Shown here piece after piece: positions 19,574 to 30,189 of a stretch of DNA of 64,000 nucleotides. Position numbers and translations under genes: made by a program. The DNA is taken from contig WBVU01000008.1 in NCBI GenBank assembly GCA_009192285.1, positions 1,560,370 through 1,624,369 of the forward strand, given 5' to 3'. Position 1 is the stretch's first letter, and every line of letters starts with the position of its first letter. The notes under the pieces are model-generated. The model did not search any database. It saw only the letters and a list, made by a program, of their open reading frames with translations, and was not told the DNA's origin. This stretch comes from Morchella semilibera. Its lineage: Eukaryota > Ascomycota > Pezizomycetes > Pezizales > Morchellaceae.

Positions 19574-20205
19574 TGTGACGGAGTAACCCGACGCAAAGAA
19601 GAAGATGACAATGATGACGCAGAAGGACTCGAGGAGCACAGTCTACGTGACGAGAAGACTGATGAAGACAAAGGCGACACCGGGCAGGCACAAGCACAGG
19701 CACCGGCAAAGGCAAAGGCAAGGGCAAGGACACAAGAGCACAGGACAGGGAGAGTGAGGACCGAACAGACCTCAACGGGAACGATGAGAGGTACTAGGGT
19801 TTTCCTCTTTAGAGAACAGGATCTTGGGTACGTAGAGCTATGGCTTGAGAATAGGAGTGAATTCCTATGTACTGAGATAATAGGAAGACGAGACAGAGAG
19901 AAAAGAAAGAAAGAACTAAAGAAAACATCTATCAGCGCTATTTAACACACCTCCTCCACTAGTCCACTATGACTCACACTTTCGCTCATAGAACCTCATA
20001 GAAACCCGTCGCTACCACACCTCGTAATCCTCCCCACCATCCCCGCTATTCTACATTACCAATCCATCACGCCATTGAACCTTCCCAGAACCCAATGACG
20101 ACAACCTCCACCTCGTACTCCCCACTCTCGCTTAACGTTACCCTAACAACCACAACCGTGCATCGCCTACCAAACTGTCGGAACCAATGCCAAGACGCCG
20201 GGACA
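19574..20205 (-). mobile_element. Second solo LTR of the Gypsy-1 family
   Basis: 632 bp, TGTGACGGAG...GCCGGGACA, with perfect TATAC duplications at 19569-19573 and 20206-20210. It split the internal satellite of the Harbinger element. Confidence 0.95.
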
Positions 20206-20382
20206 TATACCCGATGTACCCTATTGATAGTCCTGTACCCTACCGATAGTCCATGGCAACGCCCACCCCAAACACATAAGATTTTTCCCAACTTCTGCTG
20301 ATTTGAATTATCTCAACCACTTATTAATAATCTGCACTTTAGAATAATCCACCAAATAATCCAAACCAGCCCGAACAGGCCC

Positions 20383-21540
20383 TAAACGTATGAGTATTTG
20401 ATATCCTTAATTCAAGAGAGAGTCCCTACAAACTCGTGGTCGCGGGATGGCTACCTAGTAAATCCTTCTTGGCCTACTTGCACCACCTGCTGCTCTACTC
20501 CATATGTCTTCGTTTCTTTTCAGGAGCTTGCAAACTTACATTCAGTGGGCTAAAACCTAATTCCGTCACGCTTGTCACCCTCCTTCAACAAGTTCTTTCT
20601 TGCTTGGAGCAGATTTCTTTCAGTGTAAACAGCCCAATAACAGCTAGGCTGTTGAATATCCCCACGCTAGTAAGTCATAAAAACCGGCAACAAACGGAGA
20701 ACTATTTGGAGATGTAGCCCGTCTGGTGCAATATCCCCATCTTGGAGCGATGATTCTGATCCAACCAATGCTTCCCTCCGCCCCCCCCCCCCCTCTCCTC
20801 CTAAGAGCCCCTTCGTTATCCCAGGCCCCAATCAAGTAGGATGCTGCTCGCTCCGCCCTCCTCGCACAATATAGTGCGGACAGGGAGGATTAGCGCTCCC
20901 GGTGATATAAGACACCAGCCCACCCAGAGCCAAGACGGGAGAGAGTGGAATGCCCATCAAACAGCACCTAATGGATGGGCAACTCTCCCGAATGGGGTAG
21001 AACAGTTCATTACCGTGGTTGGTACCCCTACTAAGATAGGAACTAAAACCATCAAACGCAAGATGTACGACGCAATACAATACAATATACCTCCAGTAAC
21101 TCAAGTTATCAATTTCACTTTTAAACAGAATACACATCCATTCATATTAACTATTAGGCTAGATCACCCACTACACCCCTCGGTATCACCATATGCTAAG
21201 GCTCAAGCTCCAAGCCCATCTCTGCACATAAATAAATAGCGCTCATCCGCCTTTCCTCCAACCAAGATCCCGCACCGTCAAACAATCGAACCAATATTCC
21301 TTGCGCTGCTCTATTTCAAGCGATACGTCCTACCTTCACTACCCCATCCATTTCACCCACTGTCCGAGACAAGGTTCCTAACAAGCCACCTCACTTTGCC
21401 CTTTATGTCAGATTCACCAGCTAGCTTCCGTCCCTATCCTGTATCCTGCGCTCAACCCCACTATCTAGGAGAAAGCTGACGATCTCTACCCACCCGACCT
21501 CTGCACGCGAGATGCAGGTAATGCTGTAAGGGGAATCTAG
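20383..21540. other. Intergenic, no gene seen
   Basis: Contains a C run at about 20781-20793 and an unremarkable 132-codon frame at 20841-21239 that matches nothing I know. No repeat is recognised. Confidence 0.45.
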
Positions 21541-23956
21541 CTATAAGCCTCTGCCCAGTATTGAGATTACCGCCGCCAGGTGTCGCGCAGCTTGTTGAGG
21601 TGCATCTCTCGCCATGAATCCTGCGCCGTTCTCCTGGAGGATCTTTACTACGGAGAGATGCCCCCTAAGCGCTGCGGTTTGGAGTGGGGTCAGGCCGCTT
21701 CTCTCCATGGCGTTGATATCCGCCCCCTTTGAAAGAAGAAGCTTGACCATCCTCTCACTTCCCACCCATGATGCATGGTGGAGGGGCGTGTCCATGTCAA
21801 CTCCCTTTCCGTTGACATTGGCTCCTCGCTCCAGTAGCATCGTGACCATTTCAATATGACCACCCGAGATTGCAAATATAAGGGGGGTGCGCCTGATGTC
21901 CGGGCTCGCGGAGATGGTGCCCTGGCCGTGGAGACCGCATTGATATCGGATCCCTTGTCCAAAAGATACCCTGCCATAAAAGCTGTCACCGGTAAGGGCA
22001 GCTGTATGGAGTGCACTCATCCCTTTATTGGTCGCGTCAATGTCGGCTCCATTGTCGAGTAAAAGGTCGACCATTGCGTAATCGTGTGCGTGGAGAGCGA
22101 TACGGAGCGGTGTGTCTCCGTTTTTGTTGACTGCCCCGGTGTATGCACCCTTTAGCAGAAGCAGTTCGGCGGATGCTCTGTCTCTGTTGGCCACTGCTAG
22201 GTGCAATAGGGTTACTCCCCCTTCGTGCACCTCGTTGATGTTGACATTCCCTTGCTCTAGAGCTCGGTCCAACTCTGCTGGGTTGCGGGCTATGGTGGCT
22301 TCGTAGGCAGAGATTGGGCCTTCTGTTTAGGCCGGGGTGGTTAGCACCGAGAATGTGCGTTCATGGCATATGTACCTTCATGTCAAAAAGCCCCGGGACA
22401 AGCCCAATGGAACTCCCGGTTGCGCCGTCCGGGACCTTTGAGCAAGAAACTATGCCCGTCGGGGATGAGAGGATTGTACTTATTGAGATATACTCTTCAA
22501 GGTAGCCGATAACTGTTTTGTACGTTAGGTCTCCTTTGACCTTGAACTTCACCATCGTCGAATGATCACCATCTACCGCCAGTGTTTTCTCAATACTTCG
22601 CGGGAGCTGCAAGACGGACGATTGTTCCTCAACAGCGGTGAAGTATTCGCCGGATCGAGACCAGACTCCATCAGGGCCCTTGAAGAGACAGTTAGTTGGG
22701 GGTCACATATGTTCTCTGTGGCCGGTCGGCATACCTGCTTGAGCTTCCTGCTCCTGTCTTTCTCCTTGAAGGTGACAATCTTGAGATCTGTAGTGACCGA
22801 GTAGTTGATGAACCTCTCCAACTCCCGACTGAGCTTCTCCGATCCGGTGGTGAGCGACTCCACAAGCTTCAAACGCTGTGACTGATCTCCTATCATATTG
22901 AGAATGTCGTCCACCAGCATGCCCCGATGTGGTGTTCCAAAAAATAAGGTAGCTCTAGTCCGTTGGAACAGCGCTCCCGCTAGCTCTTTGTCTTCCTTTG
23001 CTTTGACGAGAGCCTGGACGATAACTGTTCCACCGAAACTATGCCGATAAATATGATCGGCCGTTGTTGTTCCTTACACATAGCACGCGTTAGTGCGCCC
23101 GCCCGCGACATGGACACATTATTTCAGTACCTCGGGCGATCTCCTGGCCTTTTTTAGCTCCTCCAAGAGTCTTTCGGTATAATCTGGAATGGTATGCGAC
23201 GCCTGGTTATCGGGTTTGAGACTGGAGTCATATCCGTATATCATTGTCCTGCAGTGTGGTAAATCCTCCGCAAGGAAGTGATGTAGCCACATCCTTCGCT
23301 GTCCGTTACTATCCGTCTTGGTCGCCACGATCCGTAGGCATGGCCGTTGAGACCACAGACAGCGACAATGCTACACATGGAAATCAGACCTACACTTTCT
23401 TGCTCTAACAAGGTATAATCCAATGTACTCACTCAGCCCTGATCAAGCCAGACGTTTGATACATCTGCGTTAAACCGTGAAAGTCCTTATCGATGCCGAC
23501 CCTCCGCCCTCCCACAGATATCTCATCGAAGACATCCCTATGCTTTAGATTAATCAACTGCCTCGGCGTATTGGGCTGGAACTGTACGATTGCAGTCTGC
23601 GAACGTTGATCGGGGGAGGGGCACAGCGTCGTTTGGGTGTTGTCTAGGGTGATGTGTTCGTTCGCAAATGCGAGGGACATTGTGGCGCTGAGATCCTCAG
23701 CTGTAGCAGTTAGGGGGATCTCGGTAATGCGGAAGACGTCCCGACTTGCTGAAGGAGCATCGGTGAGCCCTGTTTCTGTTCTGACCGGGCCATGCTGGGA
23801 GGGAGGCGGCCCCTGGGCGGGAGGCGGCCCCTGGACGCCAAAGAGGTTGCGCAAAGTTAGGCGCCGTAATGGTAGCATTGTGGATCCAGGAAAGTTACTT
23901 GTCAATGTGTAGAGAAGAAAATAATATCGTCGACCAAGAGAGGAAGAAGGCCGCAT
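21541..23956 (-). pseudogene. SERAC1-like lipase/ankyrin protein, five exons, frame breaks
   Basis: Exons on the minus strand: 23956-23433 (a second ATG at 23878 is the better start, MLPLRRLTLRNLFG), 23370-23131, 23072-22735, 22678-22480 and 22322-21541; four introns with clean GT/AG ends and CTAAC-type branch sites. The order is an N-terminal segment, an alpha/beta-hydrolase domain (DIVAVCGLNGHAYGSW, MWLHHFLAEDLP, MIYGYDS, the nucleophile motif IFIGHSFGGT, FFGTPHRG), a DGDHSTMVKF block with the likely catalytic His, then ankyrin repeats (PLRIALHAHDYAMVDLLLDNGADIDA style). This architecture is common in ascomycete STAND-like signalling proteins. Three frame problems: a 1-nt shift after HAYGSW near 23330, and a pair of compensating shifts around 21990 and 21910 that move a good ankyrin motif (YLLDKGSDINA) into another frame. 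Pseudogene or assembly errors; sequence alone cannot decide. Confidence 0.8.
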
Positions 23957-24447
23957 GATAAGGTTGGGGTGCTACCCCGCATTTGTCTTTCTCTCATCAG
24001 CCGATACAGAGATTTCTCACCATGTGTAAGACAGATCTGCAGCGCTGCACAGAGTAATGATCTGAACTGGTTATCGACTGCGCCATGATTACTGGTAGAA
24101 AGGGATGTTTCATCGATAATAGGCTGCCATCGACAAGTGTGCAGCCAAGAAGGATGTTGGTTGCCTCGTTCTTACCCCATCTCTCCCGACTGGGTTGATG
24201 ACTGTTTACTGTACCACGTGAAAATACTAAAGGGTCAGTTGTAATTGTACCAAAGGTCTCTGTGCGCAGTGCGCACCGTTGAAAACACCACACATCCGAT
24301 CTCCCTCCGATAAAGAGTTAGATAAAATCAACGCCCTTCTGTCATCCTCAACACTAACAAACCCAGTCTTTTAACATAAGAAAACAAAACAACAATTTGT
24401 CTCTAATCACGCTAAATTTTAAATCTCGCTCCCCCGTATCCCTTAGT

Positions 24448-24506
24448 CTGTCAGTAAAATGCTGACCCCCCAAGAAGAAGCAAATTTTGTGTGGCTTTAC
24501 TAACAG
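24448..24506. repeat. 59-bp mini inverted-repeat sequence, copy 1
   Basis: Starts CTGTCAGTAAAATGC and ends GCTTTACTAACAG (inverted CTGTTAGTAAAGC). A second copy at 28958-29019 shares nearly all positions. Too short to code; could be a tiny non-autonomous element. Confidence 0.6.
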
Positions 24507-25143
24507 ATCCCGTTATCTCTCTTATCGAATAATAGATACAAATCTAATCCCTCTAATCAATCTCAATCGCGTAATAACCTGCCTAGAAATCACCCAAATA
24601 GGCAATAAATACAGGTGACATTCGGTGGGCTTGGCACTAAAAATGTACTAACTTTCAAGCTTAACTACACCTCTACCACAACACCCAAATTGATTATCTC
24701 TCCATAGGGCTGTAAGAATCTTTCTATAGATACAAAATAGTTTAGAGGGTGTGGTGGTTGAGGAGTTGACACTAGAAGTCAAGGCTAAAGTAGTTGAGTA
24801 TCTCGGGCGACATGATATCGGGTCGGTCTTGGCACATGTAAAAATCTCCATCGGGTAAATCATCAGCTCATAGATGAGGGTCATAGCCCTTTTTGTAATA
24901 AACCGATTGTTTTATGGTGATTGGCGGAGGGAATTTTAGTGGATTTACGGGCCTTGGCAATTTGTATGGATAGAAATTGACCTGCTTCCCTACCAAAATC
25001 ATCCAACCCTATCTCCCCAACCACAACACAACATAGTTAAAAATTGAAGGCTTTAGAACAACTCTGCTCCTGATTTTCCATTCTACGGCCTCTAACCAAA
25101 AATATATCGTGTTTTGGTTGAGGTGATAGATTTGGCATTCATG

Positions 25144-25258
25144 TACAGCGACAGGTAATAAGTGATGGAACGCCCTGAGGTACAAACACCAAATGTTGGT
25201 AGCGTTTTTACCCAAAACAGGCATCACTGTGTTCTATCACTTATTACCTACCGCTGTA
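25144..25258. mobile_element. TACAGCGG-type MITE, copy 1 (115 bp)
   Basis: Inverted ends TACAGCGACAGGTAATAAG and TACAGCGGTAGGTAATAAG (right end read inverted), both bounded by TA. A related copy lies at 55001-55103. TA at both ends is the Tc1/mariner target pattern, so that superfamily is likely. Confidence 0.75.
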
Positions 25259-28200
25259 CTTCTACCAGCTCCGAGATTGTGTCGCCTACTATACCGGCGC
25301 CTAAGACTTGTTGTTAGCGCTTAGAGGTGGCTGCTAATCCATGCGCATCTGGCATAAAATTGCTCCCCCAGTGCGCAGGCCTCCACCACTAAACCAACTT
25401 CCACCACTGACTTCTCCTCCGAAGAGGTTTCTACGTAAGAAAAGACAGCCTGGGATCATTATTATTTTGTGACTTGCTAAAAGCCATTGGGACCTTCGAG
25501 TGATAGTCTATGAACTCAATCATTCAGCCACGCTGCGCTTAAACACAACATGCCATGGGAAACTGTCAAGCTGTGATAGCTCCTTCTCAAGCCTAGGAGC
25601 GGTCTCCAGAACGGTAATTGGTGTGTGCTCTTTCAGCGGAAAGTACAAAGTTCGGAGGTGTTCGGCGTTCAGTTCTGCTGAGCAACTTGATCGGGACGGA
25701 TAGAACTAGAAACGATTTCCCAGAGATTTCTAAAAGTGTGAGATAATCAGACGGATAGAGTATTTATCTATCTATACCGGTGGAGCTGATACCACCATAT
25801 TCTGCCGATTATCTTACTCGGGGATGCATCACCCCACTGTCACTCGGTCTTGGAATCTCACTTGGTGTTATTTACTTATTTATACTTCATAGATGCATGC
25901 AACCTGTAGGCCATGGCAGTCAACTCCTGTACAGAAGATCTAATTTTTCCCCCAGTAAGAAAAAAAAAGAAAAAAAAACTAAAGAAACATCTCTCTTCTT
26001 CCTCAACACTACCTGACCTGGCGCGCTCCACTGTCTCAAGCCTCATACCTCACCCGCTGCTGTATGTGTGTTGCTTCCGGGCATAGCCTTTTTATCTGGT
26101 ACACATATATGTGACTGTCTTCCATGCCTATACAAGACATCTCCTTTTTAATCGGTGTTAAAGAAGCAACGAAGCCTGGTGTGTGCTCTTGACGGAGGAT
26201 ATTTCGTCCGCTGTGTGTTGTTCGTATTCTAAAAGTTGTGCAAGCTAGCCGGTGCACCAACCCCAATCTCGCCCCTCCGCACGTCTCCGCGGGTGCCATG
26301 GCCTAGTATCGTACGTGCAAGTAAGCCTCAAATCAATCAGGATGCACACAACCTTTAGCTATCCCGCCGTGTGGTCCCTCTTCAGACAACTGTAGACAAC
26401 TGTAGGGAGAAAGAGACAATAGCGAGTTTATCGAGCCGCTATCTTCCGCCACCAGGCGCAAGCACGCCTTTCCCGGAACCCCCCGGCGCCGGCGCCCTAC
26501 CACGGATGAGACCATCTAGCTAGGCAAGGGTCTGCAGACTCAGCGTACAGGCCGCGCGGGGTTCTAGAATACGAGTTTGAAGTTTACTCATGTCACAAGA
26601 AGATGTGCGGTAGTGATGAACATAATACAAAACAGGATGTTACTTGAGGGCGGGTGTTTCATCTTTTCGCGGAAGTGCCAAACTCAAGCCACGGGCATAT
26701 TGCGCAAAGTCTCGCGGACATCCACCTGATGCTTCGTATCGACGCTTTTATGCTTGTATTACGGTATTTCATATCATGAGACCGTGTAAAGATCGAATCC
26801 CCGAGGGCCAAATCCAGGAGAACGAGGTTTTGGTGATGATGCCAAGTCACAGACGATCACTCGTATGTTCCGAAAAGTCGCGTGTTGAGATTATCATAGT
26901 GAGCCGGGGAAAATATATCCTCCCATGTAATAATTGTGGCAAGGTCTAGACCACTCTTATATTATGTCATTACTGCTGTTTGCCAAGGCTATTATTGTTA
27001 TAAAAGGGCTATTAAATTCCCTCCTGTACTACAAGAAGATAGGACAAGAATTATATTCGCTGCCAGAGTCAATATTTCAAACATCGCGTAGCACTAATGC
27101 GTGATATGACGATGTTCGATGAAGGTTGTAGACGGATCGTGCTGAGCGTCGCCGGAAATGATGTAGTGTTGACAGTATGTGGTCCTGGTAGAGTTGCTGA
27201 CCAGCCCGTACAGCTGTCGGTGGGGGCGCGCATCGTATAGCTCCTTCCCCCGCCTAACCCAGGTCCTACCTGCAACCCCAGCTGCGCATGCCGTACCCCG
27301 AGTGTGGTGGACCTGGCGCCCGAGAAACGCTCCGGCCTTTTCAAAACCTTGGCGTTTGCCGGGTGGGGGCAAAGCGAGGAATGGCAGGTATGGCAGGATG
27401 CCCCTACGGTATCCAGGGCTCCGATGTACGCCGGAGGAGGACTGTACACACTTTCCCACCAGCTGCATCACCCCTCCCCACATCTTGCGCCGGTGGCGTT
27501 TATCTCTTTGGTTCCGCTGTGGCACCGCGGTGGTATTGGTTGGCTCGGGAGTCCGGATGGGAGGCTGCGGCGGGTGTTGTGGAGAGACAGGTCTATAAAC
27601 ACTGATACAGGATGGACATGTACTTGTAGATGCTAAGTCTTGTGCTCGAGCGAAAAGCTAGCACCATCCGACTCGCAAAGGCCGGTGGGGCGGGCCATTG
27701 AGGACGCGGAGGTGCGGATATGGCAAGATTTGGGGTTGGGGGGACGCTATGTCGAGTCGCGCGCTCGGCTGCTGGCAGAGATCGATTTGGGATACACCTC
27801 TATCCGGAGGATCATGTAGATAGTTATTACCGGGTGTGAGCCCGGGAGGTGAGCGGCCAGATAGCGCCGGCCAACATCACCCGCTCGCCAGGGCGTGGCA
27901 TATCAAGACCGAACACACACCCGCAGTCAATATGTAAATACAAGCAACAGAGCTAGATTGAAACTATTAAACCCTCCAGATGAGTATCAAAAGATCTATC
28001 ACTAACTAAGCCATACCCCCCGCTCAATACTCAGTCTCCGGACCGGAACGGACAGCCAGACATCGTTCAACGCCCCCCTCCCAAAAGTCATCTTCATACA
28101 CACACACAGGCACACGTGCAGGCACCAGACAGAATGCCACCCAAGTGTCCGCCCCCTCCTCCACAGACAGAGATCTCATGCCTAATCCCCCTCCACCACC

Positions 28201-28957
28201 GCCAAGCACCCCCGCCCCTCCCTCCCCTTTCCGCGTCCCCCGGCCACTCCCCTCCCAACAACATACAGTTCACAGATTCCCTCCACGCCCAGGCGGTCGC
28301 CCTCCCACCCGCCACCAACACTCTCTACACCGCCGTACGCGTGTTTCCGATGGTTCTTCGGTTTACTAAGACTGCTTAACGAAACACTTGGATTCATTTT
28401 TTTCTTCTCTCTATATTCAGTTTAGTCCTAGGCTGGGTTTGTATGGAGCTGGAACTCCTCATGCAAAGTGCAAACACCCTACATAGAGCAGACCCTAACC
28501 CTGACCACCGGAACAATTCCTGTTAGACCAATGCCAGGACCTCAGAACGGTTATGCGGTATAGACTGGCTCTTATTCGGGGTTCACTTTCTGAAAATGCG
28601 AACCGGTTACGACCGTTAGAAACACTGGCCTCAGGCTAGTAGTACATCGTCGCACTGGGCGGTCTCGGGCCGGACAACACCCACAACTCACAAGCGATGC
28701 GCTCGTCGGTGACAGCCGCCGTCACAGCTTTTACGGTGTATCCTTCACCGGCCGCAGTACGGGAAATTGGATTTTCTGAGAAGTCCGCCGGCGGGGGGGG
28801 GGGGGGTAAACTAGGCCGACACAATCACGACTGCCCTCACATCGTTTAGCGCCACCACATATAGGCGTTCACGGGGATGCAGAGGCTGTTGGTGGTGGTG
28901 GCCGCGGACATGAATAGATGCGTTGATTCTGGCAGTGTTGAGATTATCCCCTTGTGT

Positions 28958-29019
28958 CTATCAGTAAAATGCTGACCCCCACCCAAGAAGACGCGGATTT
29001 TGTGTGGCTTTACTAACAG
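28958..29019. repeat. 59-bp mini inverted-repeat sequence, copy 2
   Basis: Same layout as the copy at 24448-24506 with three extra bases in the C-rich centre and a few substitutions. Confidence 0.6.
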
Positions 29020-30189
29020 ATTTCTATTTCAGATCCGCGACGCCCCCACCACTAGCTTTTTTTTTCTTTCTTTTTTTTCTTGAATTATATTATTCCAATC
29101 CTAGGTACAAAATGACAAAGTCCGTTGGGTAAGACCAGGTCTCTTTTTGCGTAAGCCACACCGTGAACCCGTAAGAACAGACCAGTCTTATCCAACGGAC
29201 CTTTGCGGTATAGCTAACAACCCCCCCCCCAGGTGCCCACCACCCCGGCTGCTGCGCTCCCCCACTCCACAGGTGCATTCATTGTGAATCCCAGCCCCCG
29301 GCACCCAGACTAGGCACCAATTGTTGTCCACCGCGCTGTCGACACTTGGCACAGCAGCCACACTCACGCTCACGGCCCCAAATCCTGCGATAATGTCGCT
29401 ACCGCATCCGTTGCTGGTGCGGTCTGTGGGCGCGCCAAGAGCCCCAGGACTGCCGGTGCTGCCACGGTTGGGATGGAGAGGAGATACAATGGGGGCGTGG
29501 TGATGGTGCTCAGGATGGCACCGCCGGGAAAGGTATCCGGGTTCGGGGGTGCTCTCTGCCTCTAATGGTGACTTCCAGTGGAGCTCTAGAGCAGTAAATT
29601 TCCAGATTCAGAGTCTGAATGGGGGGTGGGGCCCGTGGGGGGGTGGGGGGGCGCACTCAACAAATCTGAAAGGGTGTAATATGATTGGTTGAGAGATGCG
29701 GGGGTGCTAAAGGCGGGGGATCGGTAAGTAAAGTAAATGGCAGTATTTGTTCCAAGACATCGGCGTTACAGTGGCGTCCTATCAGAGTTTTCACAGCTCA
29801 GCCCGCCTCCTTTTAGGCAGCGTTTGCTTATTACCGCAAAATCCCAGATTGGCCAAATTACTCAATCCCGCAGGCCCAAAGTGGTAAACCAGCCCAGTCC
29901 GATTCGTTATTCCTGACCTGATTGTGATATGAAATGTCACAGAGTAGGCCAAGTCTCCCCCGATAAGGCTGTGCCTTAAATATCAGCACCGCTCAGCCAT
30001 CTTGAAAAGTATCTCATCCTTTAACGAAGATAACCAAATCACTTCTACCCAAAGAACACTGCAAGGCGAGTTACACATATCTATATCTAGCGCAGCGCGC
30101 CTTGGCCACTGCGTATACATGCTAATATAATTGTGTAAGGATAGAAAATACAAGTCTAGCTTTCCAGCGGCCATTCGATAGCATTGAGA

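Larger units (their letters stand above)
14529..20382 (+). mobile_element. PIF/Harbinger DNA transposon, 5.85 kb with nested solo LTRs
   Basis: Ends GGGCCCGTTCGG (14529) and, inverted, GGGCCTGTTCGG (20382), flanked on both sides by TAA (14526-14528, 20383-20385), the 3-bp target duplication typical of Harbinger. Subterminal GGATTAT/ATAATC motifs occur at both ends. It holds a DDE transposase (+), a convergent Myb/SANT-like gene (-), a third ORF (+) between two blocks of a degenerate tandem repeat, and two solo LTRs of the Gypsy-1 family. Without the two LTRs and their duplications the element is about 4.6 kb. Confidence 0.85.
23957..30189. other. Gene-poor 6.2 kb
   Basis: No gene is supported. 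A GC-rich patch at 27.1-27.65 kb is open in several frames on both strands, which argues for base composition and not coding. A (CACA)-rich patch lies near 28098-28124, a G run at about 28792-28806 and a C run at 29221-29231. A copy of the dispersed TATGAAGTATAAATAAGTAAATAA motif (minus strand) lies near 25866-25890 and a CCCTAACCCTGACC motif near 28495. Confidence 0.5.

Noticed and set aside
27094-27636. Five overlapping frames of 100-140 codons on both strands
   Set aside because: GC-rich patch open in many frames at once, with no family match or splice structure.
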